Assembly: GCA_019638355.1 (NCBI GenBank)
Contig: JAHBTY010000005.1
Coordinates: forward strand, 372,001 to 436,000
DNA: 64,000 nt
Source of the DNA: Cyclobacteriaceae bacterium
Lineage (GTDB): Bacteria > Bacteroidota > Bacteroidia > Cytophagales > Cyclobacteriaceae
Reading direction: 5' to 3'
The position numbers and the translations under genes are program-made. The notes beneath the pieces were generated by a model. It was not told the DNA's origin. It did no database searches and worked only from the letters and a program-made list of their open reading frames with translations. Positions 12,301 to 22,029 of this stretch are shown here, piece by piece. The stretch's first letter is position 1, and each line of letters begins with the position of its first letter.

Positions 12301-12581
12301 GCATAACCCACAAACGAAAATACAAGTGTGGTTGCTCCAGCCGAAGCCTCAATTACATACGAACCGTCAGTGCCGGTTACGGTTCCGTTGGTAGTTCCTT
12401 TCACCACCACATTTACGCCAGGGAAATCCGTTCCGTTCTCATCGGTAACCTTACCTCTGATTTGCTGCTGTTGGTCCAGCAACACTTCGTAATCATACCC
12501 CCGATCTCGCGCGGAGACCTGCGTATGACTGCATACTGTTAGTAGTATGCCCGACAAAAAAAGCAAGTAGCATTTTCTCAT
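9324..12581 (-). CDS. SusC/RagA-type TonB-dependent outer-membrane transporter
   Basis: 1085 residues from the ATG at 12581. An upstream in-frame ATG at 12743 would add 54 residues without signal-peptide character, whereas [20 protein letters not shown] is a good signal. A carboxypeptidase-like domain follows (IRGKVTDENGTDFPGVNVV, then DGSYVIEA and FSFVGYATQEV). The SusC signature LDEIVVTALGVQ, a plug domain (SMTVLKGSTAAALYGSRAA) and a long beta-barrel ending in FNFSLNVRF complete it. It is predicted to import oligosaccharides with the SusD encoded immediately downstream. It is transcribed divergently from the AraC regulator at 12820, which is the obvious candidate controller. Confidence 0.95.
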   Translation of the reverse strand: MRKCYLLFLSGILLTVCSHTQVSARDRGYDYEVLLDQQQQIRGKVTDENGTDFPGVNVVVKGTTNGTVTGTDGSYVIEASAGATTLVFSFVGYATQEVAINGQTNINVSLVPDVKSLDEIVVTALGVQKESKKLGYSATLVKTDELVTQRTTNMMESLVGKIAGLNITPPASGAGGSMQIRLRGQAAFAGANNAPLFVINGLPINQDARGANGAGQVAQRDRGDNLQNINPDDIESMTVLKGSTAAALYGSRAANGAIIITTKSGSKNQGIGVDYTSSYTASKALNFMDEIIQTEYGAGRLGVRPTTQGIAQDNSHFAWGERLDGVPTINFDGVLRPYSANPNRLFDFLRTGTNFTNTIGLSGGGANGSFRASFSNTDAKGIVPNNEYKKKIMNVGINHNITQKLKLMMNINYAVEANINPPAIGTQGDGPVNFFTRVAISTPLEAFKESAINPATGAEYKTNGFLGTVNNPYYPIQKGQFFNDDRKRLLGTATLRYDLTDWLYVQGRYNYDYGTNFMEWNELNGKGATTLLEGNTGFYRGRYDIEQNESTEINADFLIGGNKGFGKFSVDAAFGGNTWRTEWHRNAQYARLFVVPDLYSIKNGTAWGTNDAGFQPYLYSRSRTNSLYGWTEFGYNGILYLNVAGRQDWFSVLNPKDNSEFYPSVSGSFIFSELLPDQQWLSYGKLRTSWAEVGSANGVNPYDGQLTYSINPQFNGQTTSAVSGNLAPNPFLRPFSVVEKEIGLEMRLFNNKVLLDVSAFDKVTTNQIMDVNISNTSGYTSSKQNIGSLKNSGLETLIEVTPLKRNNITWTTSWNNAFLATKVLDVGNTSGTFLVLRFNDTGNEFLGELRYTEGMAMNQLYVRSYRRNANGQIVVNDAGRLLATTGATPGAEKTNGFLPIGSSIPKHTGGWNNTFTYRNLSLGVFIDYKFGGMVMSSTLLNMTRQGHSKLSLEGRREGETGLVFPAVYESSGQPNTTVVTDLQSFYTDYRGLQIGDPFIFKSDFVKLRNVSLSYNLTSLVQNISTLKFVKGLTVSAACRNVAILYKDLPGLDPEAIQSSGDFRAGYENASLPTTRNFNFSLNVRF

Positions 12582-12725
12582 AATTATTAAAGGGTTTAAT
12601 GGGTCAAAGTCCAGATGCAGGCGAGTTACTAACCGGGCATAACTACCCCTGCATGCTGCAAGGTTTTCAGGATTGAACACAACAACTTCCAAAAATGCCC
12701 GGTGGTGAATTTTGCACACGATTGC

Positions 12726-12741
12726 GGTTTCGATAGAAACC
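12726..12741. promoter_or_regulatory. inverted repeat in the susC/AraC divergent intergenic region
   Basis: GGTTTC, GATA, GAAACC: perfect 6-bp arms with a 4-bp centre. It lies between the divergent susC (start 12581) and araC-type (start 12820) genes. The 238-bp gap holds no gene. Its size and place suit an operator for one or both genes. No clear TAnnTTTG promoter was seen next to it, so the function is tentative. Confidence 0.35.
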
Positions 12742-12819
12742 ACAATTTTTAATCTTGCTATCAGAAAAATGATGATCTTGAGATCGGATTTCGGTTTGTA
12801 TCCATCGGTTTTCTATTGA

Positions 12820-13710
12820 ATGAATCAGTTCTTTTTGCACCAGCCACATTCCAAAGAGTTGTTCGGTTTTCCGCACATACTGGAGCTTGCAATCCGTAAG
12901 AATTCAACCATTCAACTAAACTCCCTTAGTTCAATTACTTCGGATTGCATCAGAATATATTATGTGATGGAAGGAAAATTTGAGTGGGTAATACAAGAAC
13001 GACATAGCATTTTATACCCGGGCGATGTAGCGGTAATCCTGCCTGGGCAAACATTTCAGGGTGAAAATGATTTTCTCGATATCGGTACGCTTTTCTGGAT
13101 ACACATTAAAGTAGATCGGGTTGAAAAAAACATGAACCTGGTGTTGGGTAAGTGGAGTGGTTTATCTGAAAGCGAACGCTTAACAATTGGCAGAGTTTTA
13201 CATCTCAGCCAAATGCCGGTGTTGGTAAAAATGAAATCAATTCAAACTATTCTTCAATTAATTCAAACCGAATTGTTTCAACAACAGATTGGCTACGCCA
13301 CACGCGTTAATCAACTTATAGATGAACTATTAATACTAATTGCCCGACAATCCACTATGCAAAGCAACCTGCAGCGCGACTTTCCGCAAGCATTTATAAA
13401 ATTAGAACAGGCCTTGCGTAAAAACCTGGCACATCAATGGACGGTTGAAGAAATGGCAGCACTGGTTGGATTGGGTACAACTGCCTTTACCGAGAAGGTG
13501 AAGAGTTACACCGGATTTTCTCCACTTAATTACCTGATTAATATCAGAATATCTGAAGCTATAAAATTACTGCGAAAAGACGATGTGAAAGTAACCGCTA
13601 TCGCGCTGGACACTGGTTTCTATTCCTCGCAACACTTTTCAACCACATTTAAAAAGTTGACGGGCTATACACCCGGTGAATTCAGAAAAAGAGACTCCTT
13701 AAAAAATTGA
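12820..13710 (+). CDS. AraC family transcriptional regulator
   Basis: 296 residues. The N-terminal half is a cupin-like ligand domain (YYVMEGKFEWVIQERHSILY, then PGDVAVILPGQTFQ). The C-terminal ~95 residues hold the double helix-turn-helix: HQWTVEEMAALVGLGTTAF, then the AraC signature around AIALDTGFYSSQHFSTTFKK and LTGYTPGEFRK. It probably senses a sugar or sugar acid in the cytosol and controls the divergent susCD genes and the downstream kinase, which starts 3 bp after its stop. It belongs to the one-component AraC class rather than the hybrid two-component regulators usual in Bacteroides loci. The effector cannot be read from the sequence. Confidence 0.92.
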   Translation: MNQFFLHQPHSKELFGFPHILELAIRKNSTIQLNSLSSITSDCIRIYYVMEGKFEWVIQERHSILYPGDVAVILPGQTFQGENDFLDIGTLFWIHIKVDRVEKNMNLVLGKWSGLSESERLTIGRVLHLSQMPVLVKMKSIQTILQLIQTELFQQQIGYATRVNQLIDELLILIARQSTMQSNLQRDFPQAFIKLEQALRKNLAHQWTVEEMAALVGLGTTAFTEKVKSYTGFSPLNYLINIRISEAIKLLRKDDVKVTAIALDTGFYSSQHFSTTFKKLTGYTPGEFRKRDSLKN

Positions 13711-13713
13711 CCT

Positions 13714-15231
13714 ATGGAATGCATTATCACGATTGAACTTGGAACCAATGGCGTGCGGCTTTTCGCATTTGACCTGAACGGAAATGTGATTAACTCAACC
13801 AAAGCTTCATATCCAACTTTTCACAGCGAACCCGACTACAGTGAACAGGATCCGGAACAAATCTTTATTACCATGTTGTATGTGCTTAAGAATTTTTTAA
13901 TTGAAAGCATTCATCCGCAACGGTACAAAGTACAGTCCATTTGCTTTATTGCTTCCATGCATAGCTTGCTTGCAGTGGATGCACAAGGTGCCCCATTGGG
14001 AAACGTAATTACATGGGCCGATAACCGGGGTAAAAGAGAAGCGTTGGATTTAAAGAACTCGCAATTGGGTAAAAAACTTTATGAAGCCACCGGCACACCC
14101 ATTCACCCCATGTCACCTTTATTAAAAATTTTATGGCTCAAAACACATGACCCCGAACGATTTGCCCAAACATCAAAATTCCTTACTTTAAAAAGTTACA
14201 TCGTACAACAATTAACAGGCGAGTACGTAATCGACTATAGCCTTGCTTCGGCCACCGGGCTATTAAATATTCACACGCTGAAGTGGGAAAGCCAGGCATT
14301 GGATTACGCAGGAATTACCGCAGACAAATTACCGGCTTTATGTTCAGTGTTTACAACGCCTGGCAAACTCCGAAAAGAATATCAAACTTCGCTTGGGCTG
14401 GCAGCCAACACCCGCATTATGATTGGTTCAAGTGATGGGTGCATGGCAACGTTAGGTGCAGGTGTTTGGGGTGAGGATAAAGCCACCATTACCATAGAAG
14501 ATAGCGGTGCGGTTCGGGTAGCGGGTAAACAAGTTTTGCGCGATGAAAAAAGGCGATTCTTTAATTACCTGCTCACCGAAAATCATTTTATATCGGGCGG
14601 GCCTACCAATAGTGGCGGTGTAATATTCGAATGGTTTGCCAATCAATTTGGTGAGTTTAAAGGGCCTTTTGATCTTGAATACACCATCGAAACACTTATA
14701 CACGAAGCGTCCAACGTAGTGGCCGGATCTGAAGGCTTATTATTCTTGCCTTACTTGTTAGGTGAACGTGCGCCACTCTGGAATCCGAATGCACGAGGCT
14801 CGTACTTCGGCATCAACATCAAGCACGAACGAAAACACTTTATCCGGGCCACCATTGAAGGAATTTTATACGAGATTTACAGCATTGGCAAAATGGTTGA
14901 AGAACATCGTTCCATCAATAGTCTTTCGGTAAACGGAAGTTTTGCAGCTATACCCTTCTGCTCGCAATTAATTGCCGACATCTTTAATAAACCTGTAAGT
15001 ACTATTAATAAAGCAAACAGCGCAGGCCTGGGTGCCTTTCTGCTTACAGCAACCGATATGGGCATTTACCGCAGTCTTGATGAAGCTGCTAAAAGCGTTG
15101 TGTTTCATGAAACGTTTCGGCCACGCCACCACGACCATAAAATTTATGCACAGTATTACCAGCTCTTTGAAAGACTAAGCTTAAAGCTGGAAGATGAATT
15201 TGAAATAATCGCCAATCTACAAAAACGATAG
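13714..15231 (+). CDS. FGGY-family carbohydrate kinase, gluconokinase-like
   Basis: 505 residues with both actin-fold halves of FGGY kinases: ELGTNGVRLFAFDLNG at the N-terminus, ITWADNRG and GTPIHPMSPLLKILWL in the middle, then IGSSDGCMATLGAG, TNSGGVIFEW and LPYLLGERAPLWNP. The HPMSPL block and EQDPEQIF are closer to gluconokinases than to xylulokinases. The expected reaction is ATP-dependent phosphorylation of gluconate or a related sugar acid or sugar in the cytosol. It is translationally close to the AraC gene (3-bp gap), so the two form one unit. Xylulokinase is the main alternative given the pentose context. Confidence 0.85.
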   Translation: MECIITIELGTNGVRLFAFDLNGNVINSTKASYPTFHSEPDYSEQDPEQIFITMLYVLKNFLIESIHPQRYKVQSICFIASMHSLLAVDAQGAPLGNVITWADNRGKREALDLKNSQLGKKLYEATGTPIHPMSPLLKILWLKTHDPERFAQTSKFLTLKSYIVQQLTGEYVIDYSLASATGLLNIHTLKWESQALDYAGITADKLPALCSVFTTPGKLRKEYQTSLGLAANTRIMIGSSDGCMATLGAGVWGEDKATITIEDSGAVRVAGKQVLRDEKRRFFNYLLTENHFISGGPTNSGGVIFEWFANQFGEFKGPFDLEYTIETLIHEASNVVAGSEGLLFLPYLLGERAPLWNPNARGSYFGINIKHERKHFIRATIEGILYEIYSIGKMVEEHRSINSLSVNGSFAAIPFCSQLIADIFNKPVSTINKANSAGLGAFLLTATDMGIYRSLDEAAKSVVFHETFRPRHHDHKIYAQYYQLFERLSLKLEDEFEIIANLQKR

Positions 15232-15740
15232 CTACTCACGCCTGGCAAAACCTAATATACCACTACGCGCACGGTTTGAATAGTATTAGATTATGCTACC
15301 TTGTTTATTGGCCTTTAACGGTGGGTAAATAGCTCAATATTAGAGGCAAAAGTTTTCGGGTTAAGAAAAACCTCAAATAATTGCATAAAATCAATGTTTT
15401 TCCTGCACAGCTAAAATTTACCCGCAGCAACCATCCATTAAATCATTGCTTGTGTAAGCTGTTTAAACCAACTGCACATCGGGTATTAGGTGGTTGGTTT
15501 CCTTAAAAAGGAACACCCCTGGTTGCACTTACCTTACAATAACCGGAATGGGTTATACGCTTACATCAGTGGTAGTTGAATGGCACCGCTCATCTTATTT
15601 AATCATTACGTTAACTAACAGAAAGTAAAAAAAACTTACCCGCGGTTGTTTCCATTAATAAACTGTAACTACATTTACAAAGAGCATATTAAATCATTTG
15701 CTCACAGTTCAAACTCCAACCAAAATAAAATCCTAGTCCC
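15232..15740. other. 509-bp non-coding region upstream of the H1-like gene
   Basis: No convincing gene was seen on either strand. It contains a short inverted repeat TTCCTT-AAA-AAGGAA at 15499-15513. A promoter-like pair TTG (15646-15648) and TACATTTA (15670-15677) is separated by 21 bp and lies about 63 bp upstream of the H1-like start codon. A similar arrangement precedes the second lysine-rich gene at 23802. Confidence 0.5.
15646..15677 (+). promoter_or_regulatory. putative Bacteroidota promoter for the H1-like gene
   Basis: TTG, 21 bp, TACATTTA resembles the Bacteroidota -33 TTTG / -7 TAnnTTTG promoter with one mismatch in each element. It implies a leader of about 60 nt before the start at 15741. 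Confidence 0.35.
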
Positions 15741-16079
15741 ATGGCAAAGAAAGTGAAGAAGGCTGCTAAGAAAGGGAAATCCAAACCTAAGAAAGCAGCT
15801 AAAAAGTCGGCAAAGAAAGTGGTAAAAAAGGTAGCGAAGAAGGCTGCTAAAAAAGCAAAGCAGGCTACAAAGAAAGTAGCTAAAAAGGTAAAGAAAGTTG
15901 CGAAGAAGGTTAAAAAGGTGATTAAGAAATCTGCTCCTAAAAAACCAACCGTTAAAAAGGCAGTTGCTCCAGCCCCGGCAATAGCACCTGCACCTGTGCC
16001 GGTTGTAGTTACACCAGCCCCGGCTGCAGCACCCGAAACGCAGGGTGGTGAAGGCGAGGGATCAGGCACTGCAATCTGA
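15741..16079 (+). CDS. histone H1-like Lys/Ala-rich DNA-binding protein
   Basis: 112 residues. Residues 1-75 are a run of KKAAKK, KKVAKK and KKVKK repeats, strongly basic and resembling the C-terminal tail of eukaryotic H1 and bacterial H1-like proteins (HctB type). The rest is a Pro/Ala/Val linker (APAPAIAPAPVPVV) and an acidic Gly/Glu tail. It probably binds DNA non-specifically in the nucleoid. It starts MAKKVKKAAKK, exactly like the SWIB-fused protein at 23802. A long open frame on the opposite strand is a by-product of the Lys-rich codons. It stands alone, with a terminator directly after it. Confidence 0.85.
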   Translation: MAKKVKKAAKKGKSKPKKAAKKSAKKVVKKVAKKAAKKAKQATKKVAKKVKKVAKKVKKVIKKSAPKKPTVKKAVAPAPAIAPAPVPVVVTPAPAAAPETQGGEGEGSGTAI

Positions 16080-16102
16080 TTATTCGTTCAAAATAAAAAA
16101 TG

Positions 16103-16135
16103 AAGGCTGTCTCCAAAAGTGAGATAGCCTTTTTT
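16103..16135 (+). terminator. intrinsic terminator after the H1-like gene
   Basis: AAGGCTGTCTC and GAGATAGCCTT form an 11-bp stem with one G-T pair around a 7-nt loop, followed by a T-run. It lies 23 bp after the stop codon. Confidence 0.85.
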
Positions 16136-16233
16136 ATTTGCAAGCGGCTTTTCCTTTCCGGAGTGTTACAGGGTTAACTGAATTGTAGTAATTTGCCCTT
16201 CCACCTTAGCAATTACTTTACCAATACATTTAT

Positions 16234-17049
16234 ATGAATAACCGCAGACTACCCTTCATTATCCTCACGGTGATTGCCTTCATCGTAATTCTGGCATTAT
16301 CTTCCAGTTTGTTTTACACCATTAGCGCGACTGAACGAGCCGTATTATTCTATCCCTTTGGCCAAGGGTTAGACAAAGACAATATTAAAGAACCGGGTAC
16401 ACACATGAAAGCCCCCTGGAACGATGTGTACATCTACCAGGTAAATGAAACATCGGCCGAAGAAAACATGGATGTATTGGATAAAAACGGTTTGTCTATT
16501 CACATTGATGTAGCCGTGCGGTATTCACCCATTGCCAATAAAATTGGTTATATCCACGAGCAGTTTACCCGAAGTTACGAATCGGTTTTGGTAATACCCG
16601 AAGTGCGCTCTACCGTACGCCAGGTAATGGGGCGCTATACGGCCGAAGAAATCTATTCGACCAAGCGGGCCGAAGTAGAACTTTCCATTAAAACAGAGAC
16701 TGAAAAAATCTTAAACATAAACAATGTGCACGCTACTGCAGTTTTGATTAAATCAATAAGGCTACCAGAGCAAATAAAGGCGGCCATTGAAAACAAATTA
16801 CAGCAGGAACAAGAAGCCCTTGCTTACCAGTTCAGGCTGGACAAAGAAAAAAGCGAAGCTGAGCGTAAACGCATTCAGGCCGAAGGTGAAGCGCGTGCCA
16901 ACAATATCATTAATAACAGTTTAACCGATAAGTTGTTAAAAATGCGAGGGATAGAAGCAACCTTAGAACTTTCCAAATCGCCCAACAGCAAAGTTGTAGT
17001 AGTGGGCAGTGGCAAAGATGGAATGCCTCTGATATTAGGAAATAACTAA
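16234..17049 (+). CDS. prohibitin/SPFH domain membrane protein
   Basis: 271 residues. A single N-terminal membrane helix (about residues 7-29, LPFIILTVIAFIVILALSSS) is followed by an SPFH/Band 7 domain (TERAVLFYPFGQGL, GLSIHIDVAVRYSP, VIPEVRSTVRQVMGRYTAEE). A charged coiled-coil comes next (about 185-235, QQEQEALAYQ, SEAERKRIQAEGEARANNI). This order matches bacterial prohibitins, which form large membrane-anchored rings and interact with proteases or organise membranes. No partner gene is adjacent, since citrate synthase follows after 75 bp. The specific role is unknown. Confidence 0.88.
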   Translation: MNNRRLPFIILTVIAFIVILALSSSLFYTISATERAVLFYPFGQGLDKDNIKEPGTHMKAPWNDVYIYQVNETSAEENMDVLDKNGLSIHIDVAVRYSPIANKIGYIHEQFTRSYESVLVIPEVRSTVRQVMGRYTAEEIYSTKRAEVELSIKTETEKILNINNVHATAVLIKSIRLPEQIKAAIENKLQQEQEALAYQFRLDKEKSEAERKRIQAEGEARANNIINNSLTDKLLKMRGIEATLELSKSPNSKVVVVGSGKDGMPLILGNN

Positions 17050-17124
17050 ATCTTTGAAAGTCATTTTTTTCTAATTGAGCTACCCCATATCTTTAAAACT
17101 TTTAATGGACTAACTACTTACATC

Positions 17125-18411
17125 ATGGCTAAGCAAGCAGAACTTATCATAGACGGAAAATCATACAAGTTCCCGGTTGTGGAAGGATCGGAAGGTGAAA
17201 TGGGAATTGATATCAGCAACCTGCTGGAAGAAACCGGGGCCGTTACGCTCGACTTCGGATACAAAAATACCGGTGCCACCAAAAGTGCTATCACTTTTCT
17301 GGATGGCGACAAGGGCATTCTTCGCTACCGTGGATATTCCATTGAAGACCTGGCTGCCAAATCCAACTTTTTGGAAGTTTCGTACCTGTTGATTTTCGGT
17401 GAACTACCCAGCGCTGATCAATTAGCAAAATTTTCGAACGATATTAAAAACCACACCATGGTACACGAGGACATCAAGAAAATTCTGGATGGCTTCCCTT
17501 CTACCTCGCACCCCATGGGCGTGTTAGCCTCTTTATTCTGTGCACAAACTGCCTTCTATCCAGAGTCATTGGATCCTAACCGCTCGGCCGAGGGCGTTTA
17601 CTTGAGCATTGTGCGTTCATTAGCCAAAATGCCAACCTTTGCAGCATGGGCTTATAAAAACGCAGTGGGGCATCCGGTAAACTATCCGGATAACTCCCTC
17701 AACTACTGCTCGCGATTTTTAAAAATGATGTTTGCCTTACCGGCCGATCATTACGAAGTGGATCCGGTTGTTTCCGATGCATTAGATAAACTTTTGATTT
17801 TACATGCCGATCACGAGCAGAATTGTTCAACCTCAACCGTTAGAATTGTGGGCTCCTCCAAAGCCAGTATCTATTCTTCCATATCGGCTGGTATTAACGC
17901 ATTGTGGGGCCCGCTGCACGGTGGGGCCAATCAGGAAGTAATTCTGATGCTGGAGCAAATTAAAAAAGACGGTGGCGATACCGATAAGTGGATTGCCAAG
18001 GCAAAAGATAAAAACGACCCCTTCCGCCTGATGGGTTTTGGTCACCGCGTGTACAAAAACTTTGATCCACGAGCCAAAATCATTAAAAAGGCTGCTGATG
18101 ACGTGTTGGAAAAACTGGGTGTAAATGATCCTACTCTCGAAATAGCCATGAAGCTTGAAGAAGTAGCGTTGCGCGATCCATACTTTATCGAGCGCAAACT
18201 TTACCCGAACGTTGATTTCTATTCCGGTATCATCTATCGCGCCCTCGGCATTCCGGTGGATATGTTTACTGTTATGTTTGCCATTGGCCGCTTGCCAGGT
18301 TGGATCGCTCAATGGAAAGAACTTCGCGAAAACAAAGAGCCTATTGGCAGGCCGCGCCAGATTTATACCGGCCAGAACCTGCGCGAGTATGTTCCGATTG
18401 CCAAACGCTAA
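17125..18411 (+). CDS. gltA: citrate synthase
   Basis: 428 residues, typical of the type II (hexameric) bacterial enzyme. Recognisable blocks are FLDGDKGILRYRGYSIEDLA, LHADHEQNCSTSTVR, ALWGPLHGGANQ and MGFGHRVYKNFDPRAKI. These carry the catalytic His residues and the Arg/Asp region, and GRPRQIYTG lies near the end. It condenses oxaloacetate with acetyl-CoA at the entry of the TCA cycle. The start gives the usual N-terminal small domain (AELIIDGKSYKFPVVEG). It is followed by its own terminator and then by the acyl-CoA-binding protein gene. Confidence 0.97.
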   Translation: MAKQAELIIDGKSYKFPVVEGSEGEMGIDISNLLEETGAVTLDFGYKNTGATKSAITFLDGDKGILRYRGYSIEDLAAKSNFLEVSYLLIFGELPSADQLAKFSNDIKNHTMVHEDIKKILDGFPSTSHPMGVLASLFCAQTAFYPESLDPNRSAEGVYLSIVRSLAKMPTFAAWAYKNAVGHPVNYPDNSLNYCSRFLKMMFALPADHYEVDPVVSDALDKLLILHADHEQNCSTSTVRIVGSSKASIYSSISAGINALWGPLHGGANQEVILMLEQIKKDGGDTDKWIAKAKDKNDPFRLMGFGHRVYKNFDPRAKIIKKAADDVLEKLGVNDPTLEIAMKLEEVALRDPYFIERKLYPNVDFYSGIIYRALGIPVDMFTVMFAIGRLPGWIAQWKELRENKEPIGRPRQIYTGQNLREYVPIAKR

Positions 18412-18434
18412 TTGATTCTTAGAAATACATTCTG

Positions 18435-18465
18435 AAGGCTGGATGTATGTCCGGCCTTTACTTTT
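18435..18465 (+). terminator. intrinsic terminator after gltA
   Basis: AAGGCTGGA (18435-18443) pairs with TCCGGCCTT (18450-18458) with one G-T pair and a 6-nt loop, and the T-rich TACTTTTT follows. It sits 24 bp after the gltA stop. Confidence 0.75.
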
Positions 18466-18480
18466 TAACCCAACTCAAAC

Positions 18481-18744
18481 ATGGCACTAATCGATGATTT
18501 TAATGCGGCCGTAACCCGCTCAAAAGAATTAACCAAACGCCCGTCCAACGAAGAGTTGCTGGATTTATACGCACTCTTCAAACAAGCAACCGAAGGCGAT
18601 GTAACAGGTGAACGCCCCGGTGGTTTCGACTTTAAAGCCATTGCCAAGTTCGATGCCTGGGCAGCCCGCAAAGGCACCGGTAAAGAGGAAGCGATGCAGC
18701 AATACATCAACCTGGTTGCCAACCTGCAGCAAAACTACGCTTAG
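18481..18744 (+). CDS. acyl-CoA-binding protein (ACBP)
   Basis: 87 residues covering the complete four-helix ACBP domain. The core DLYALFKQATEGDVTGERPG followed by KFDAWAARKGTGKEEAMQQY is very close to the eukaryotic ACBP signature (YKQAT.GD...RPG, K.DAW...KG.S...A...Y). It binds long-chain acyl-CoA in the cytosol as a carrier or buffer. ACBP is widespread in eukaryotes and found in a subset of bacteria, including Bacteroidota. The stop codon is directly followed (2 bp) by the rsmE start, so the two are cotranscribed and possibly translationally coupled. Confidence 0.93.
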   Translation: MALIDDFNAAVTRSKELTKRPSNEELLDLYALFKQATEGDVTGERPGGFDFKAIAKFDAWAARKGTGKEEAMQQYINLVANLQQNYA

Positions 18745-18746
18745 GT

Positions 18747-19442
18747 GTGAACCTGTTCTACCAGCCGGAAATCCCCAAAGGAATACTTCATCTCGATGCA
18801 GATGAATCGCGCCATGCCATAAAGGTATTGCGCATGCAGGTTGGTGAAGCACTGCATGTAACAGATGGAACCGGTAATTTTTACAAAGCCACCGTGGCAG
18901 TTGCCGATGACCGCAAATGCACGTTCACCATTCGCGAAACCATTACAACCCCACCCCGTTCTTTCAACATTGCAATAGCCATAGCGCCAACTAAAAACAT
19001 CGACCGGATAGAGTGGCTGGTTGAAAAAGCAGTGGAAGTGGGCGTGGAAGAAATTCATTTTATGCTTTGCCAGAACAGCGAGCGCAAAACAATAAATCTC
19101 GAGCGGCTCTTAAAAATTGCTGTAAGTGCTATGAAACAATCCGGCCAATATCGGCTTCCGCTACTGCATGATATAAAACCTTTTGCGGAAATAGTAACTG
19201 GCAAGGCTAACCAAAAATTTATTTGCTATGTGGATTCAAGCAATCCAAACTTGCTGAAGACGCAAGCCCAACCCAATAAACATTATTTGATTATGATCGG
19301 CCCCGAAGGAGATTTCAGACCTGCTGAGTTGGAGCTGGCGTTACAAAACGGTTTTTCCAAAGTGAGCCTCGGCCCTAACCGGTTGCGCACCGAAACTGCC
19401 GCATTGGTTGCTTGCCAAACTCTCAATTTCATTAATTTGTAA
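18747..19442 (+). CDS. rsmE: 16S rRNA (uracil-1498-N3)-methyltransferase RsmE
   Basis: 231 residues. The N-terminal PUA-like part (MNLFYQPEIPKG, DADESRHAIKVLRMQVGE) and the C-terminal SPOUT knot (IGPEGDFRPAELELAL, SLGPNRLRTETAAL) are both complete. It methylates U1498 of 16S rRNA with S-adenosylmethionine. The start codon is GTG at 18747, 2 bp after the ACBP stop. This gives the family's normal N-terminus, and no nearby ATG does so. ligA follows 15 bp later. Confidence 0.95.
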   Translation: MNLFYQPEIPKGILHLDADESRHAIKVLRMQVGEALHVTDGTGNFYKATVAVADDRKCTFTIRETITTPPRSFNIAIAIAPTKNIDRIEWLVEKAVEVGVEEIHFMLCQNSERKTINLERLLKIAVSAMKQSGQYRLPLLHDIKPFAEIVTGKANQKFICYVDSSNPNLLKTQAQPNKHYLIMIGPEGDFRPAELELALQNGFSKVSLGPNRLRTETAALVACQTLNFINL

Positions 19443-21470
<2,028 letters not shown>

Positions 21471-21519
21471 CCTTCAATCAAAATTTTAATCGAACCTTAT
21501 ACTTTAGTAGCTTTCGGCC

Positions 21520-22029
21520 ATGTTTAAAATGAATTTTCTGCAAATGCGTACGGAAAGTGCGTTGAAGAAAAACAGAACCCTGCGCAGCAGCAAACCCTAT
21601 AAGCAGGCTGTTACCGTGGGCATACTTTTTACGGTAGAAGACAAGCAAAAACATACTGATATAAAAGAGTTTATTCATCAACTGGAGCAGGATGGCAAAA
21701 AGGTGCAGGTTTTGGAATACCTGCCCGAAAAAAAAGAGAACTACGAATTCAAGTTCGATTTTTTTACAATCAAGGATATTAACTTCTGGGGTACGTTGCA
21801 ATCGGCTACAGCCGAAAAGTTTATTCAAACTCCGTTTGATTATTTGTTCTACATCGATTTGCGACCCAACCCCATTATGCTAAACGTATTGGCCAATAGT
21901 AAAGCCCATTGCCGCGTAGGTAAATTTATGGATAGCCAGCAAGCATACCTCGAATTGATGATTGAGCAAAACGGCACCAACAAAGGCCTGATAGAAACAA
22001 TTTATAATTACACCAAACAACTACGATGA
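21520..22029 (+). CDS. DUF6913-like conserved protein
   Basis: 169 residues, cytosolic by composition, with no signal peptide or membrane segment. The pattern TVGILFTVEDKQKH, DFFTIKDINFWGT, PFDYLFYIDLRPNPIMLNVLANSKAHCRVG resembles the Bacteroidota-specific DUF6913 family, whose biochemical role is unknown to me. Its stop overlaps the dapA start by 4 bp (ATGA), so the two are translationally coupled. I recall this family occurring beside dapA in other Bacteroidota. Other in-frame ATGs at 21529 and 21544 are possible starts. Confidence 0.75.
   Translation: MFKMNFLQMRTESALKKNRTLRSSKPYKQAVTVGILFTVEDKQKHTDIKEFIHQLEQDGKKVQVLEYLPEKKENYEFKFDFFTIKDINFWGTLQSATAEKFIQTPFDYLFYIDLRPNPIMLNVLANSKAHCRVGKFMDSQQAYLELMIEQNGTNKGLIETIYNYTKQLR

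Noticed and set aside
12582-12743. 54-residue N-terminal extension of the first SusC
   Set aside because: It lacks signal-peptide character and covers the promoter region. The ATG at 12581 gives a normal signal peptide.
15689-16069. Long minus-strand frame of Phe/Ala/Thr-rich sequence opposite the H1-like gene
   Set aside because: It is the complement of AAG/GCT-rich codons, a composition artefact. A similar frame lies opposite the SWIB gene.
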